DNA of 64,000 nt, taken from assembly GCF_022808815.1 (NCBI RefSeq), contig NZ_JAKZLC010000001.1:1152249-1216248 (forward strand), read 5' to 3'. Position 1 is the stretch's first letter. Each line of letters opens with the position of its first letter. Both the position numbers and the translations under genes were made by a program. Below are positions 19,649 through 28,390 of the stretch, piece by piece. A model generated the notes under the pieces. The model was not told where the DNA came from. It made no database searches and saw nothing but the letters and a program-made list of their open reading frames with translations. The DNA comes from Geothrix paludis. GTDB lineage: Bacteria; Acidobacteriota; Holophagae; Holophagales; Holophagaceae.

Positions 19649-20041
19649 TCAGATCCGGAAGGTGCTCAGGTGCGCCAGATGCCGACCCAGGTCCGGGTCG
19701 CGCCCACCCTCGGCGCGGAGGGGCAGAGATTCCGCTTCGCCCGAGGCCGCGCGGTCCCAGCCGGCGGGCTCGGGTCGGGGCTCGGTCCGCCGCTCGCCCT
19801 GCTCCGCTTCACGGACGGCCTGGGCGGCGGGAGCCTGGCGCTCAGTGCAGGCACCCCGCTGGGGGGCGCGGTTGCTGTCCGGCTTCGGGCAGGGACAGGG
19901 ATCGTCCATGCCGCCAGGCACCATTCCGCAGCAGCACTCGTGAGGCTGGGCCGCCGTCCGGTCCCCCGCCAGCGCCCAGTCCCCGCCCACGCCGCCCAGG
20001 AGCAGCGCGACGGCCAGGATGGCGCGCAGGATCGTCCGCAC
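19649..20041 (-). CDS. Small secreted Cys-rich protein heading the copper operon
   Basis: The protein has 130 residues. I place its start at a GTG (20041) with GGAGGT 7 nt upstream. A clear signal peptide (TILRAILAVALLLGG) is followed by a metal-binding-looking cluster HECCCGMVPGGMDDPCPCP (about 36-54). The remainder is polar and low in complexity and ends LSTFRI. I do not recognise a family. The gene lies 71 nt upstream of cusC on the same strand and is probably the first gene of the operon. A periplasmic Cu(I)/Ag(I) chaperone or sponge is a reasonable inference; it may also be lost in automated annotation because of its GTG start. Confidence 0.6.
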   Translation of the reverse strand: MRTILRAILAVALLLGGVGGDWALAGDRTAAQPHECCCGMVPGGMDDPCPCPKPDSNRAPQRGACTERQAPAAQAVREAEQGERRTEPRPEPAGWDRAASGEAESLPLRAEGGRDPDLGRHLAHLSTFRI

Positions 20042-20179
20042 GGAGAAACCTCCGAATGGAATCCATGATAGGCCTTCCACCCATGTGGCAACACGAAAAG
20101 GTTGACGCCGGTCACACGGGAGCACCCCCGGGCCACCGCCAAACCGAGACCCGGCGCGCATCGGCGCTAGGATGGAAGC

Positions 20180-21247
20180 ATGGGCACGGTTGAAAGAGCG
20201 GACCTGGCGATCATCGGCGGCGGCATCGCCGGCCTCAGCCTCGCCTTCCACCTGGCCCGGGCCGGTCAGCGGAGCATCGTCCTCCTGGAGCGCGAAGACC
20301 AGCCCGGCACCTACGCCAGCGGCCACAACGCCGCCGTGGCCCGGTCCCTGACGGGCCGCGACGAGCATACGGCCCTGACGGTGGAGGGCCGCCGGCGCCT
20401 GGCCGAAGCGGGGCTGATGGCGGCCGGCGGCGGCTATCTTGTGAGCGTGGAGCGCGGCCCCCTGGACGCCTTCGAGGCCGAGGCCAGGCGCCACGGTGTG
20501 GAGGTCCACCGCGGCGCGGGCATCCCCCTGCCCGGCCTCCGGGCCGCGGAGCACTTGGCCATCCCGGGCGATGGCGTCATCGACGCCGCGGGCCTGCTGC
20601 AGGCCTGCGCCGAGGGTGCCCGGGCCGGCGGCGCGGACCTGCGCTTCGGCTGCGGCGTGAGCGAAATCCGCCCGACGCAGGACGGCTTCGACCTGGACAC
20701 GGATCGCGGGCCGCTCCGCGTGAAGGCCCTGGCCATCGCGGCCGGCGCCTGGGCCGGCGAGCTGGGCCGCCAGGCGGGTTCGCAGATCGCCTACACGCCC
20801 CTTCGGCGCTCCCTGGTGTGGAGCGGCGCGGCCCATCCCCAGCGGGATCCCTGGGCCTGGTGGGTGGATCGCCCCTTCTACCTGCGGCCTGAGAGCGGCG
20901 GCGTCCTCATGTGTCCCTGCGAGGAGGTGGCCGTGCCCCTGCCCCCGCGCGGGCGCCAGCCGGACACGGACCCCGCGGTGCTCGAAGGCCTCTTCGCCAG
21001 CCTGCGCGAGCTGGCGCCGGACCTGGCGGAGCGCCCCATCACCCGCTACTGGACTGGCCTGCGCACCTTCGCCCCGGACCGCCGCTTCGTCGTCGGCTGG
21101 GACCCCTGGAACCCGCGCCTCTTCTGGTCTGCCGGCCTGGGCGGCCACGGCATGACCAGCGGCCTCGCCGTCGGCCAGCTCGCCGCCGACTGCTACTTGC
21201 GCAAGACCACCGCCGGGCCGCTGGATCCGCGAAGGTTCAAGAACTGA
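20180..21247 (+). CDS. FAD-dependent oxidoreductase, D-amino acid/glycine oxidase family
   Basis: The protein has 355 residues. The dinucleotide-binding motif IIGGGIAGLSLAFHLA is at residues 10-25, with the acidic residue of the second strand in LLERED. The C-terminal FAD-contact segment is GLGGHGMTSGLAVGQLAA. The arrangement is that of the DAO superfamily (DadA, glycine oxidase, sarcosine oxidase). The substrate cannot be fixed from sequence: many acidobacterial homologues are unassigned. It is divergent from the copper operon and followed by an inverted-repeat element. Confidence 0.85.
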   Translation: MGTVERADLAIIGGGIAGLSLAFHLARAGQRSIVLLEREDQPGTYASGHNAAVARSLTGRDEHTALTVEGRRRLAEAGLMAAGGGYLVSVERGPLDAFEAEARRHGVEVHRGAGIPLPGLRAAEHLAIPGDGVIDAAGLLQACAEGARAGGADLRFGCGVSEIRPTQDGFDLDTDRGPLRVKALAIAAGAWAGELGRQAGSQIAYTPLRRSLVWSGAAHPQRDPWAWWVDRPFYLRPESGGVLMCPCEEVAVPLPPRGRQPDTDPAVLEGLFASLRELAPDLAERPITRYWTGLRTFAPDRRFVVGWDPWNPRLFWSAGLGGHGMTSGLAVGQLAADCYLRKTTAGPLDPRRFKN

Positions 21248-21251
21248 TCGA

Positions 21252-21407
21252 AACCGCGAATGGCGAATGGGCGCGATTGAAAAGGCAGCAGGGGCCATCA
21301 CCACGAAGGTGAGGATCCAAGAAAGACTGGAGCCCTGTCGTACCCCGTTGTGGGCGTCTTGGCGGTGATCAGTTCTTTATTCGCGCCCATTCGCGCCATT
21401 CGCGGTT
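21252..21407. repeat. Intergenic inverted-repeat element (AACCGCGAATGGCG type)
   Basis: The left arm at 21252-21276 and the right arm at 21381-21407 are reverse complements except for a 2-nt insertion. Each arm carries a CGCGAATGG / GAATGGGCGCG double unit. The loop of about 105 bp has no ORF. It is a relative of the elements at 29593 and 35581, which share the GAATGGGCGCGA unit. Confidence 0.75.
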
Positions 21408-21427
21408 CCATCTTTTAGAATCCTTCC

Positions 21428-22228
21428 ATGACTACCCTCCGCGTCGCCCTCGTCCAGCAGGACACGGTCTGGCAGGACCCGGCCGCGAACCTGGCCCGGG
21501 CCCGGGGCTTCGTGGAGCAGGCGGCCCAAGCAGGCGCGCGGGTGGCGGTGTTCCCGGAGCTCTTCACCCTGGGCTTCACCATGGCGCCGGAGCCCTTCGC
21601 GGAGGCCCTGCCCGGGCCCACCACCGAGGCCGTGGCGGCGCTGTCGCGCGAGTTCGACCTTTACCTCGTGGGTTCCGTGGTGGAGGCCCATGCGCCCCAT
21701 CCCCGCAACGCGGCCTTCGTCACGGCGCCGGACGGCTCGCTGGTGGCGGCCTACCGGAAGATCCACCCCTTTTCCTACGGCGAGGAACACCAGCACTACA
21801 GCGGCGGTGAGGACTGTCCCCTCTTCGAGGTGGACGGCATCCCCTGCGGCCTGCAGATCTGCTACGACCTGCGCTTCCCCGAGCCCTTCCGGTCCCTGGC
21901 TGCGCGAGGCGCGGAGGTGGTCTTCGTGCCGGCCAACTGGCCCGTGCGCCGCATCGCCGCCTGGTCCACCCTGCTGGCCGCCCGCGCCATCGAGAACCAG
22001 ATGGCCGTCTGCGGCGCCAACCGCGTGGGCCGCGACGGGGCGGGCCTCGACTACCCTGGCGCCTCCGCGATCCACGACGCCTTCGGCGAGACAGTGACAA
22101 AGGGCGACGCCGCCGAGGGCCTGGTGGTGGGCGACCTCGACCTCGATGCTTTGCGGGCCTGGCGGAAGCGCTTCCCCGCCCTCAAGGACCGCCGGCCGGA
22201 GGTCTACCGGCGCCTGGGGGCGCCCTAA
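21428..22228 (+). CDS. Omega-amidase / nitrilase-superfamily hydrolase (YafV-like)
   Basis: The protein has 266 residues with the Glu-Lys-Cys triad of the nitrilase fold: E44 in VFPELFT, K111 in YRKIHPF and C145 in ICYDLRFPE. The YRKIHPFSYGEE context and RFPEPFR match omega-amidase (YafV/Nit2), which hydrolyses alpha-ketoglutaramate and alpha-ketosuccinamate in methionine salvage and transamination clean-up. It follows the FAD oxidoreductase after an inverted-repeat element. Confidence 0.85.
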   Translation: MTTLRVALVQQDTVWQDPAANLARARGFVEQAAQAGARVAVFPELFTLGFTMAPEPFAEALPGPTTEAVAALSREFDLYLVGSVVEAHAPHPRNAAFVTAPDGSLVAAYRKIHPFSYGEEHQHYSGGEDCPLFEVDGIPCGLQICYDLRFPEPFRSLAARGAEVVFVPANWPVRRIAAWSTLLAARAIENQMAVCGANRVGRDGAGLDYPGASAIHDAFGETVTKGDAAEGLVVGDLDLDALRAWRKRFPALKDRRPEVYRRLGAP

Positions 22229-22244
22229 GCGGCCCGTCGGGCCC

Positions 22245-22832
22245 TCAGGAGATCCACAACATGAGGCTGGCGACCTCGCGCAGCTTCGCGCCTTCCATCC
22301 GGAACACCACCAGGTGCCCCGAGCCGGCCAGCCAGTCGTACTGGGTGCCGAGGTAGATCAGGAGCAGGCGCTGCTCGCGGTCCACCACGGGGATCGAGAC
22401 CGTGGCCATGCCCCCGGCGCCGGGGTGGTCCCGGCGGAGCTTCTCCCACCCGCCGCCCCCGGTCTTGAAATAGGCCGCGTAGGTACCGTCATGGTCCACC
22501 ACGTAGCCGTCCTGGGGCGCCGAGGGGAGGCGCAGCCTCACCGGCGCCGCATTGTGCTCGAACAAGGCGTCGATGAGGGCCGAGGCGTCGTAGCCGGGCA
22601 CCTGGAGGTTCTTCTTGCAGTACTCCAGGCTGCGCGCCCGGTCCCCCGGCGAATCCATCCGGACCATCCCCAGGCGCGTCTCCGGCCGCAGCACGGTGGT
22701 TCCGCCCGGAGCCGCCGCGGCCACCAGCACCCGGGCGATCAGGTCCTCGCCCCCACGCTCGGGAGCGGCCGCCCGCGCAGGGGCGCCGGCGAGCGCGAGG
22801 CAGGCGAGGAGGAGGGGCGCGCGGAACCGCAT
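22245..22832 (-). CDS. Secreted protein of unknown function
   Basis: The protein has 195 residues with a signal peptide (RAPLLLACLALAGAPARA). I recognise no domain. The middle part is mixed alpha/beta (YCKKNLQVPGYDASALIDALFEHN) and the end is beta-rich (GYVVDHDGTYAAYFKTGGGGWEKLRRD, LLLIYLGTQYDWLAGSGHLVVF). It is convergent with the omega-amidase gene and divergent from the MacAB-like operon. Confidence 0.7.
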   Translation of the reverse strand: MRFRAPLLLACLALAGAPARAAAPERGGEDLIARVLVAAAAPGGTTVLRPETRLGMVRMDSPGDRARSLEYCKKNLQVPGYDASALIDALFEHNAAPVRLRLPSAPQDGYVVDHDGTYAAYFKTGGGGWEKLRRDHPGAGGMATVSIPVVDREQRLLLIYLGTQYDWLAGSGHLVVFRMEGAKLREVASLMLWIS

Positions 22833-22966
22833 GGGATCTCCGGATGACGAGGGGCTCCCCGATCCTACCCCGCCCCGGCCGCCTCCGGCCTGCCTCTGGG
22901 TCCACCCCCCTGCGCGTGGTCTGATCTCCTCTACCTGGGCCCCGCTCCGGACCTAGATTGGTATGT

Positions 22967-24124
22967 ATGCGAAAGGTGCCGCGCTGGGCCGCCGTCCTCC
23001 TCGCGATCGGGGCCGGGGCGGTCCTTCTCATGGCGTGGCTCCTCCGGAAGCCGGGCCTGGAGGTCAAGGTCGCCCGCGTCGAGGTGGGGCCGGTGGAGGA
23101 GATCGTCGCCAATACCCGGGCGGGCACCGTGAAGGCCCACCGGCGGGCCAAGCTCTCGCCGCAGATTCCCGGTGTGGTGACCGCCCTGCCCCACCGCAAG
23201 GGCAGCCGAGTGGCCGCCGGGGACCTGCTCCTCCAGATCGAGGATTCGGTCCAGCGGGCCGCGCTGGCCCTGGCGGAGGACCAGGTGCGCACCGCGGAGG
23301 CCCGCACGCGGGAGGCCTGCCTCGCCGCGGACCTGGCGGAGAAGGAGCTGGCCCGGGGCCTGGCCCTGAGCCGGGACGGCGTCCTCAGCCCCCAGGCCCT
23401 GGACGCCCTCCAGAGCGCCCGGGACCGCGCCGCCGCCACCTGCCAGGCCCTGCGCGCCGCCCTGGAGGAGGCCCGCAGCCAAGTGCGGCTCGCCCGGGCC
23501 CAGCTCGCCCTCACCCAGCTGCGGGCGCCCTTCGCGGGGATCGTGGCGGAGTGCTCCGGCGAGGTGGGCGAGTGGATCACGCCCGCGCCCACGGGCATCC
23601 CCATTCCGGCGGTGCTGGACCTCTTCGACCCGGCCACGCTCTACGTCAGCGCGCCCATCGACGAGGTGGACTCCCAGCGGGTGAAGGCCGGCATGCCGGT
23701 GCGGATCGCCGTGGACTCCCACCCCGGCCAGAAGCTGGCGGGCCGCCTCGACCGCGTGGCCCCGTATGTCCTCGATGTCCAGGAGCAGAACCGCACGGTG
23801 GAGATCGAGGTGTCGCCCCTGGATCCCTGGTCGGCCCAGGGCTTCCTGCCCGGCACCTCCAGCGACGTGGAGGTGATCGTGGCGCGGCGGGACGGCGTGC
23901 TCCGCGTCCCCACCGCAGCCCTCGCCGAGGGCGGGAAGGTGCTGGTGCTGGCCGGCGGTCGGCTGGTGGAGCGCACCGTCCAGACCGGCCTGCGCAACTG
24001 GCAGTTCACCGAGGTCCTCTCGGGCCTCGCGGCGGGGGACCGGGTGGTCACGGTGCGGGACTCCCCGGCCATCCGCGCCGGGGTCCGTGCCCGCGCCCAC
24101 GATCAAGGGCGGGAGGGTCCATGA
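22967..24124 (+). CDS. MacA-like periplasmic adaptor
   Basis: The protein has 385 residues from the ATG at 22967 (an in-frame TTG lies 9 nt upstream). One N-terminal membrane anchor (about 7-25) is followed by a barrel-sandwich half motif, a long alpha-helical hairpin (about 95-175) and the second half motif RAPFAGIVAECSGEVGEWI. Beta-barrel and membrane-proximal domains complete the HlyD/MacA layout. Its stop overlaps the ATPase start (ATGA). With the three downstream genes it forms a complete MacAB-type export or lipoprotein/peptide efflux system. Confidence 0.88.
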   Translation: MRKVPRWAAVLLAIGAGAVLLMAWLLRKPGLEVKVARVEVGPVEEIVANTRAGTVKAHRRAKLSPQIPGVVTALPHRKGSRVAAGDLLLQIEDSVQRAALALAEDQVRTAEARTREACLAADLAEKELARGLALSRDGVLSPQALDALQSARDRAAATCQALRAALEEARSQVRLARAQLALTQLRAPFAGIVAECSGEVGEWITPAPTGIPIPAVLDLFDPATLYVSAPIDEVDSQRVKAGMPVRIAVDSHPGQKLAGRLDRVAPYVLDVQEQNRTVEIEVSPLDPWSAQGFLPGTSSDVEVIVARRDGVLRVPTAALAEGGKVLVLAGGRLVERTVQTGLRNWQFTEVLSGLAAGDRVVTVRDSPAIRAGVRARAHDQGREGP

Positions 24125-24801
24125 TCGAACTGCAGGGCGTGTGGCGCACCTACCCCGTGGGGGAGGGCGTGGTCCATGCCCTGCGGGACGTCAGCCTCGC
24201 CATCGCACCGGGCGAGCACGTGGCGCTCATCGGCCCCTCGGGCTCGGGCAAGTCCACCCTCCTGCACATCCTGGGCTGCCTGGACCGCCCCAGCCAGGGC
24301 CGCTACTGCCTCGAGGGCCGGGACGTGGGCACGCTCTCGGAGGCCGAGCGGTCCCTGCTGCGCCGGACGCGCATCGGCTTCGTCTTCCAGTTCTTCCACC
24401 TGCTGCCCCGGCTCACCGCCCAGGGCAACGTGGAGCTGCCCATGCTGTTCGCCGGCGTCCCCCGCGAGGCGCGGCGGACGCGGGCGGCGGAAGTGCTGGC
24501 CTCCGTGGGCCTCCTCCCGCGCGCCGCGCACCGGCCCGACCAGCTCTCCGGCGGGGAGCGCCAGCGGGTGGCCATCGCCCGGGCCGTGGTGATGAACCCC
24601 GCCATGGTGCTGGCGGACGAGCCCACGGGCAACCTGGACCGCGCCTCGGCCCAGGAGGTGATGGGCGTGCTGGAGGCCATGAACCGCCAGGGCCTGACCC
24701 TGGTGGTGGTGACCCACGATCCGATTCTCGCCGCCCGGGCGAAGCGGGTGGTGCACCTGTCGGACGGCATGCTGGCGGACGCGCCCGCCGGGGAGGGCTA
24801 G
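24121..24801 (+). CDS. ABC transporter ATPase, LolD/MacB type
   Basis: The protein has 226 residues with Walker A GPSGSGKST (about 37-45), the Q-loop in FVFQFFHLLP, the ABC signature LSGGERQRVAIARA, Walker B MVLADEP and the H-loop VVTHD. The length and the PTGNLD motif are diagnostic of the MacB/LolD/FtsE family that powers extracytoplasmic mechanotransmission rather than direct transport. It overlaps the adaptor gene by 4 nt and is followed immediately (0 nt gap) by the first permease. Confidence 0.93.
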   Translation: MIELQGVWRTYPVGEGVVHALRDVSLAIAPGEHVALIGPSGSGKSTLLHILGCLDRPSQGRYCLEGRDVGTLSEAERSLLRRTRIGFVFQFFHLLPRLTAQGNVELPMLFAGVPREARRTRAAEVLASVGLLPRAAHRPDQLSGGERQRVAIARAVVMNPAMVLADEPTGNLDRASAQEVMGVLEAMNRQGLTLVVVTHDPILAARAKRVVHLSDGMLADAPAGEG

Positions 24802-26001
24802 GTGGCCTTCCTGGACCTGCTCGGCTTCGCCCTGGGCGCCCTCCGGGGCCACCGGCTCCGCACGGCGCTCTCGGTGACGGGCGTGGCCATCGGCATCACG
24901 GCGGTCCTCGCGCTCACGGCCCTGGGGGAAGGCGCACGGCGCTACATCGTGGACGAGTTCGCCACCCTCGGCTCCAACCTCGTCATCATCCTGCCGGGAA
25001 AGGTGGAGACCACCGGCGGCGTGCCCTTCGGCGGCGTCACCCACGACCTCACCCTGGAGGACCATGCCGCCCTCGCGCGCCTGGGCCGCCTGGCCCGCGC
25101 CGCGCCCATCGCCGTGGCCACCGAGACGCTGCGCCACGGGGACCTGGGCCGCTCGGCCCCCATCCTGGGCACCACCGCCGACTACCAGGAGATCCGCCGC
25201 CTGCGCCTGGCCGCCGGGACCTTCCTGCCCTCCGGCGATCCCGACCGCTCGGGCACGGAGATCGTCCTCGGCACCAAGGTGGCCCAGGAACTGTTCCGCG
25301 GGGAGAGCCCCCTGGGGCAGGTGGTCCGCGTGGGCCCAGACCGCTTCCGCGTGGTGGGCGTCCTCGCGCCCCGGGGCCTCTCCATGCTCGGCTTCGACCT
25401 GGACGAGGCGGCCTTCATCCCGGTGCGCACGGCCATGCGGCTGTTCAACCGCACCAGCCTCTTCCGCGTCGTGGCCGAGGTGCGGATCTTCGCGGAGATG
25501 GACCTGGCCAAGGCCGATGTCCTGGCCCTACTGAAGGACCGTCACCGTGCCGAGGACGTCACCGTCTTCACCCAGGACGCCCTGCTCGCCTCCTTCTCCG
25601 CCATCCTCCGGGTTCTCACGCTCTCGCTGGCGGGCATCGCGTCGGTGTCCCTGGTGGTGGCCGGCGTGGGGATCATGAACGTCATGCTCGTCTCCGTCAC
25701 CGAGCGCCGGGCGGAGATCGGCCTGCTCAAGGCCCTGGGCGCCCCGGCCCCGCGCATCCTCCTGGCCTTCCTGGCCGAGGCGGTGATCCTGGCGGCCCTG
25801 GGCGGCGCGGCGGGGCTGGCGGCCGGCGCCGCCGGCGTGGGCCTCCTGGCGCTGGTCTACCCGGACTTCCCCGTGGCCATCCCCCTCTGGGCCGTGGGCG
25901 CGGCCGTGACCCTCTCGTTCCTCGTGGGCGTGGGCTTCGGCGTGTGGCCGGCTCGGCGGGCCACGCGGCTCGACCCCATCGCGGCCCTGGCGCGGAGGTG
26001 A
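24802..26001 (+). CDS. MacB-family ABC permease 1
   Basis: The protein has 399 residues, starting at a GTG directly after the ATPase stop codon. The topology is MacB-like: TM1 at about 20-42, a large periplasmic domain (about 45-270) and three C-terminal helices with the family signature VMLVSVTERRAEIGLLKALGA and a final PARRATRLDPIAALA. It probably pairs with the second permease to form a heterodimer driven by the ATPase encoded upstream. Confidence 0.9.
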   Translation: MAFLDLLGFALGALRGHRLRTALSVTGVAIGITAVLALTALGEGARRYIVDEFATLGSNLVIILPGKVETTGGVPFGGVTHDLTLEDHAALARLGRLARAAPIAVATETLRHGDLGRSAPILGTTADYQEIRRLRLAAGTFLPSGDPDRSGTEIVLGTKVAQELFRGESPLGQVVRVGPDRFRVVGVLAPRGLSMLGFDLDEAAFIPVRTAMRLFNRTSLFRVVAEVRIFAEMDLAKADVLALLKDRHRAEDVTVFTQDALLASFSAILRVLTLSLAGIASVSLVVAGVGIMNVMLVSVTERRAEIGLLKALGAPAPRILLAFLAEAVILAALGGAAGLAAGAAGVGLLALVYPDFPVAIPLWAVGAAVTLSFLVGVGFGVWPARRATRLDPIAALARR

Positions 26002-26003
26002 GC

Positions 26004-27215
26004 ATGCTGCTGCTGCCGCCCGCCGAGCTGCTGCGCTTCGCCCTGGGGGCCGTCACCGGTCACCGGCTGCGCTCCGCCCTCTCGGTGCTGGGCGTGGGCA
26101 TCGGCGTGGCCGCCGTGGTGCTGCTCACCTCGCTGGGGGAGGGCACGCGCCAGTACATCGTGGCCCAGTTCAGCCAGTTCGGCACCAACCTGCTGGCCAT
26201 CAATCCCGGCAAGGTGAAGACCATGGGCGTGCCCGGCGTGTTCGGCGGCACCACGCACCTGCTCACGCCGCAGGACGCCGAGGCCCTCCGCCGCCTGCCG
26301 GGCGTGGAGGCGGTGATCCCCGTGGCCATGGGCCAGGGGCGGGTGGAGTTCGGCGGGCGGGGCCGCAGCGTCTACATCTACGGCGTCAACCACGAGCTGC
26401 CCCGCGCCTGGGGCGTCGGCACGGCCCAGGGCAGCTTCCTCCCGCCCCTGGACGCGGGGCGGCGCGCTTCCCTCGCCGTCCTAGGCCCCAAGCTGGCCCG
26501 CGAGATCTTCGGGACTGATTCGCCCCTGGGCCAGCGCATCCGCATCGGCTCCGAGAGCCTCGTCGTCATCGGCGTCATGGAGCCCAAGGGCCAGCTCCTG
26601 GGCTTCGACCTGGACGACACCGCCTACATCCCCGTGGGCACGGCCATGGGCCTGTTCAACCTGGCAGAGCTGCAGGAGATCGACCTGCTGGCCTCCACCA
26701 GCGAGGGCATCCCCGCCCTGGCGGACCAGATCAAGGCCACCCTCATGGCGCGGCACCGCGGCGAGGAGGACTTCACCCTCACCACGCAGACCGAAATGCT
26801 CGAGGTCTTCGGCCGCGTGATCGGCATCGTGACCCTGGCCGTCACCGCCATCGCCGCCATCTCCCTCGTGGTGGGCGCCATGGGGATCCTCACGGTGCTG
26901 TGGATCTCCGTGCACGAGCGCACGGCGGAGATCGGCCTCCTCCGGGCCCTGGGCGTGGATGGCCCGACCGTCCAAGCCCTCTTCTTCCTCGAGGCGGTGC
27001 TGCTGGCAGTGGGCGGAGGCGTGGGCGGACTGGCCTTCGGCGTGCTGGTGCAGGCGGTCCTCCGGATGATCGTGCCCGGCCTGCCTCTGGCCACGCCGCC
27101 CGAAGCCGTGGGCGCCGCCCTTCTCATGACCCTCGCCGTGGGCGCCGCCGCGGGGGTCCTCCCCGCGCGGAAGGCCGCCTCCCTGGATCCCATCGAGGCC
27201 CTGCGGGCGGAGTAG
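26004..27215 (+). CDS. MacB-family ABC permease 2
   Basis: The protein has 403 residues, with ATG at 26004 and GGAGG 5 nt upstream. It has the same fold as permease 1 (TM1, a periplasmic domain with core MacB features, three TMs). The conserved coupling loop reads WISVHERTAEIGLLRALG and the C-terminus is PARKAASLDPIEALRAE. Divergence from permease 1 suggests a heterodimer. It is the last gene of the four-gene operon; a weak AGGGCC/GGCCCT hairpin at 27245-27261 follows. Confidence 0.9.
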   Translation: MLLLPPAELLRFALGAVTGHRLRSALSVLGVGIGVAAVVLLTSLGEGTRQYIVAQFSQFGTNLLAINPGKVKTMGVPGVFGGTTHLLTPQDAEALRRLPGVEAVIPVAMGQGRVEFGGRGRSVYIYGVNHELPRAWGVGTAQGSFLPPLDAGRRASLAVLGPKLAREIFGTDSPLGQRIRIGSESLVVIGVMEPKGQLLGFDLDDTAYIPVGTAMGLFNLAELQEIDLLASTSEGIPALADQIKATLMARHRGEEDFTLTTQTEMLEVFGRVIGIVTLAVTAIAAISLVVGAMGILTVLWISVHERTAEIGLLRALGVDGPTVQALFFLEAVLLAVGGGVGGLAFGVLVQAVLRMIVPGLPLATPPEAVGAALLMTLAVGAAAGVLPARKAASLDPIEALRAE

Positions 27216-27274
27216 GTTCGGGGTCGAAGCGGTCTCAGCGCTGAAGGGCCCGGATGGCCCTCGGGGACAGGTGA

Positions 27275-27625
27275 TCAGGATTGACCGGGGGTCTTGGCCT
27301 TGCGCTTGAGCTGATGGGCGAATCCGAACCACTTTCCCGCTTTTCGCAGCCGTGTCACGTAGATCGCAATAAACCCGACACCAACGAGGAGAAAGAGGTA
27401 GTTCTTGGCTCCGGAGGGGTCCCCTCCAAGCCAGGAACGAACGGCCAGCGTCACAAGGAACAAGGCCGGCGTGACCTTGCCGGTGTAGTAGATCCACCGC
27501 CCCGAGGGAGAACCAAGCACGCGTTCGGCCTCCTCCTGGCGGACCAGCCAGAGGGTGGACAGCACCTTGGCGAGCGCCAATAGCCCTGCGATGAAAAGCA
27601 GGATGTTGCTTGCGTTCAGAGGCAT
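27275..27625 (-). CDS. Small membrane protein of unknown function
   Basis: The protein has 116 residues with three predicted membrane helices (about 8-27, 50-67 and 75-92) and a basic C-terminus (HQLKRKAKTPGQS). I recognise no family. It is the leftmost of the run of small minus-strand genes, just beyond the degenerate attC-like site at 27665, and could be the last cassette or old flanking chromosome. Confidence 0.65.
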   Translation of the reverse strand: MPLNASNILLFIAGLLALAKVLSTLWLVRQEEAERVLGSPSGRWIYYTGKVTPALFLVTLAVRSWLGGDPSGAKNYLFLLVGVGFIAIYVTRLRKAGKWFGFAHQLKRKAKTPGQS

Positions 27626-27664
27626 GCGCTTCCCCCGGATGAGTGAAGAAAATCCATTTCGAAG

Positions 27665-27788
27665 GCTTCGTGAGAGCGGCTGACCGGCCCCGCCCGCACT
27701 AAGGCGCTGAGCAGAACCGAGGAAGCGGGAGGATGAGAGAGAACGAGAGGCCGTGCAGGCGGAGTCCGAGTCGAGCGAGCGGTCAGTG
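27665..27788 (-). repeat. attC-like site a (degenerate), 124 bp
   Basis: This copy aligns end to end with the sites at 28839 and 32539. It shares, in the minus orientation, CTCGGACTCCGC near its 5' end, the CTCTCGTTCTCTCTC block, and CAGCGCCTTAGTGCGGGCGGGGCCGG near its 3' end (shown here in part). Its core sites are decayed (CACTGAC and ACGAAGC in place of GCCTAAC and GTTAGGC). It overlaps the last codons and stop of the P-loop kinase gene, the position an attC takes in a cassette. Confidence 0.6.
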
Positions 27789-28382
27789 GGCGTCGCTGGA
27801 GGGAGGGCCGCCGGCTGAGGCGAAGGCCGCCTTCACCTGGCTCGCCAGCGAGGCGATGTCCACCGGCATCGAGGTGTCGACGCGGATCACCACGCCCGCT
27901 CCAACCGGGCCGTCGTATTCCTTGAGCAGGTCCGGCGGCAGCTCGCGGAGCGGGTGCGCCGCGTGCGCTCCGGCGGCCGCGCGAAGGGCGAATCGGCGCG
28001 CCGCCTCCGCGGCTCCGCAGTCGCAGAACACCTCGACGACCTCTGCCGTGAGGGCACGGAGCCGCTCCCTCTCATGGGAGCTGTGCGGCCGGAAGTTGGC
28101 CTCGAGCACCGCGGCCGGCGCGAACGCGGCGAGCTTCCAGAGCAGCTCCATCGCGGCCCCGCCCAGCTGTCGGGAGAAGGCGAGCTCCTGGTTGGGACCT
28201 TCCAGCGCCTCCACCAGCGTCTCCTTGAGGAAGTCCTTCGAGAAGAGCGGCCAGACCAAGGCTGCCGCGAGCGGCACGGCGAGGGTCGTCTTGCCGGCGC
28301 CCGGTGCGCCGGAGACGAGCACGAGCCGCCGACGCGGGGGTGGGATGGACTCCTTGAGCGGCATCGGGTGGGGGTGATCCAT
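27783..28382 (-). CDS. P-loop ATPase/kinase (AAA_33, zeta-toxin-like fold)
   Basis: The protein has 199 residues. Walker A GAPGAGKTT is near residues 24-32, followed by FSKDFLKETLVEAL and a putative lid region. The architecture is that of small P-loop phosphotransferases (AAA_33; relatives of zeta toxin, gluconate kinase and chloramphenicol phosphotransferase). The substrate is unknown. Its stop codon lies inside attC-like site a, and it starts 8 nt after the DUF1801 gene, so both may sit in one two-gene cassette. Confidence 0.75.
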   Translation of the reverse strand: MDHPHPMPLKESIPPPRRRLVLVSGAPGAGKTTLAVPLAAALVWPLFSKDFLKETLVEALEGPNQELAFSRQLGGAAMELLWKLAAFAPAAVLEANFRPHSSHERERLRALTAEVVEVFCDCGAAEAARRFALRAAAGAHAAHPLRELPPDLLKEYDGPVGAGVVIRVDTSMPVDIASLASQVKAAFASAGGPPSSDAH

Positions 28383-28390
28383 GGCAGCGC

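Noticed and set aside
20042-20179. A CueR/MerR-type promoter for the copper operon
   Set aside because: TATCAT and TTGCCA occur, but with 15-bp spacing, not the 19-20 bp typical of MerR-family promoters, and no matching dyad was found.
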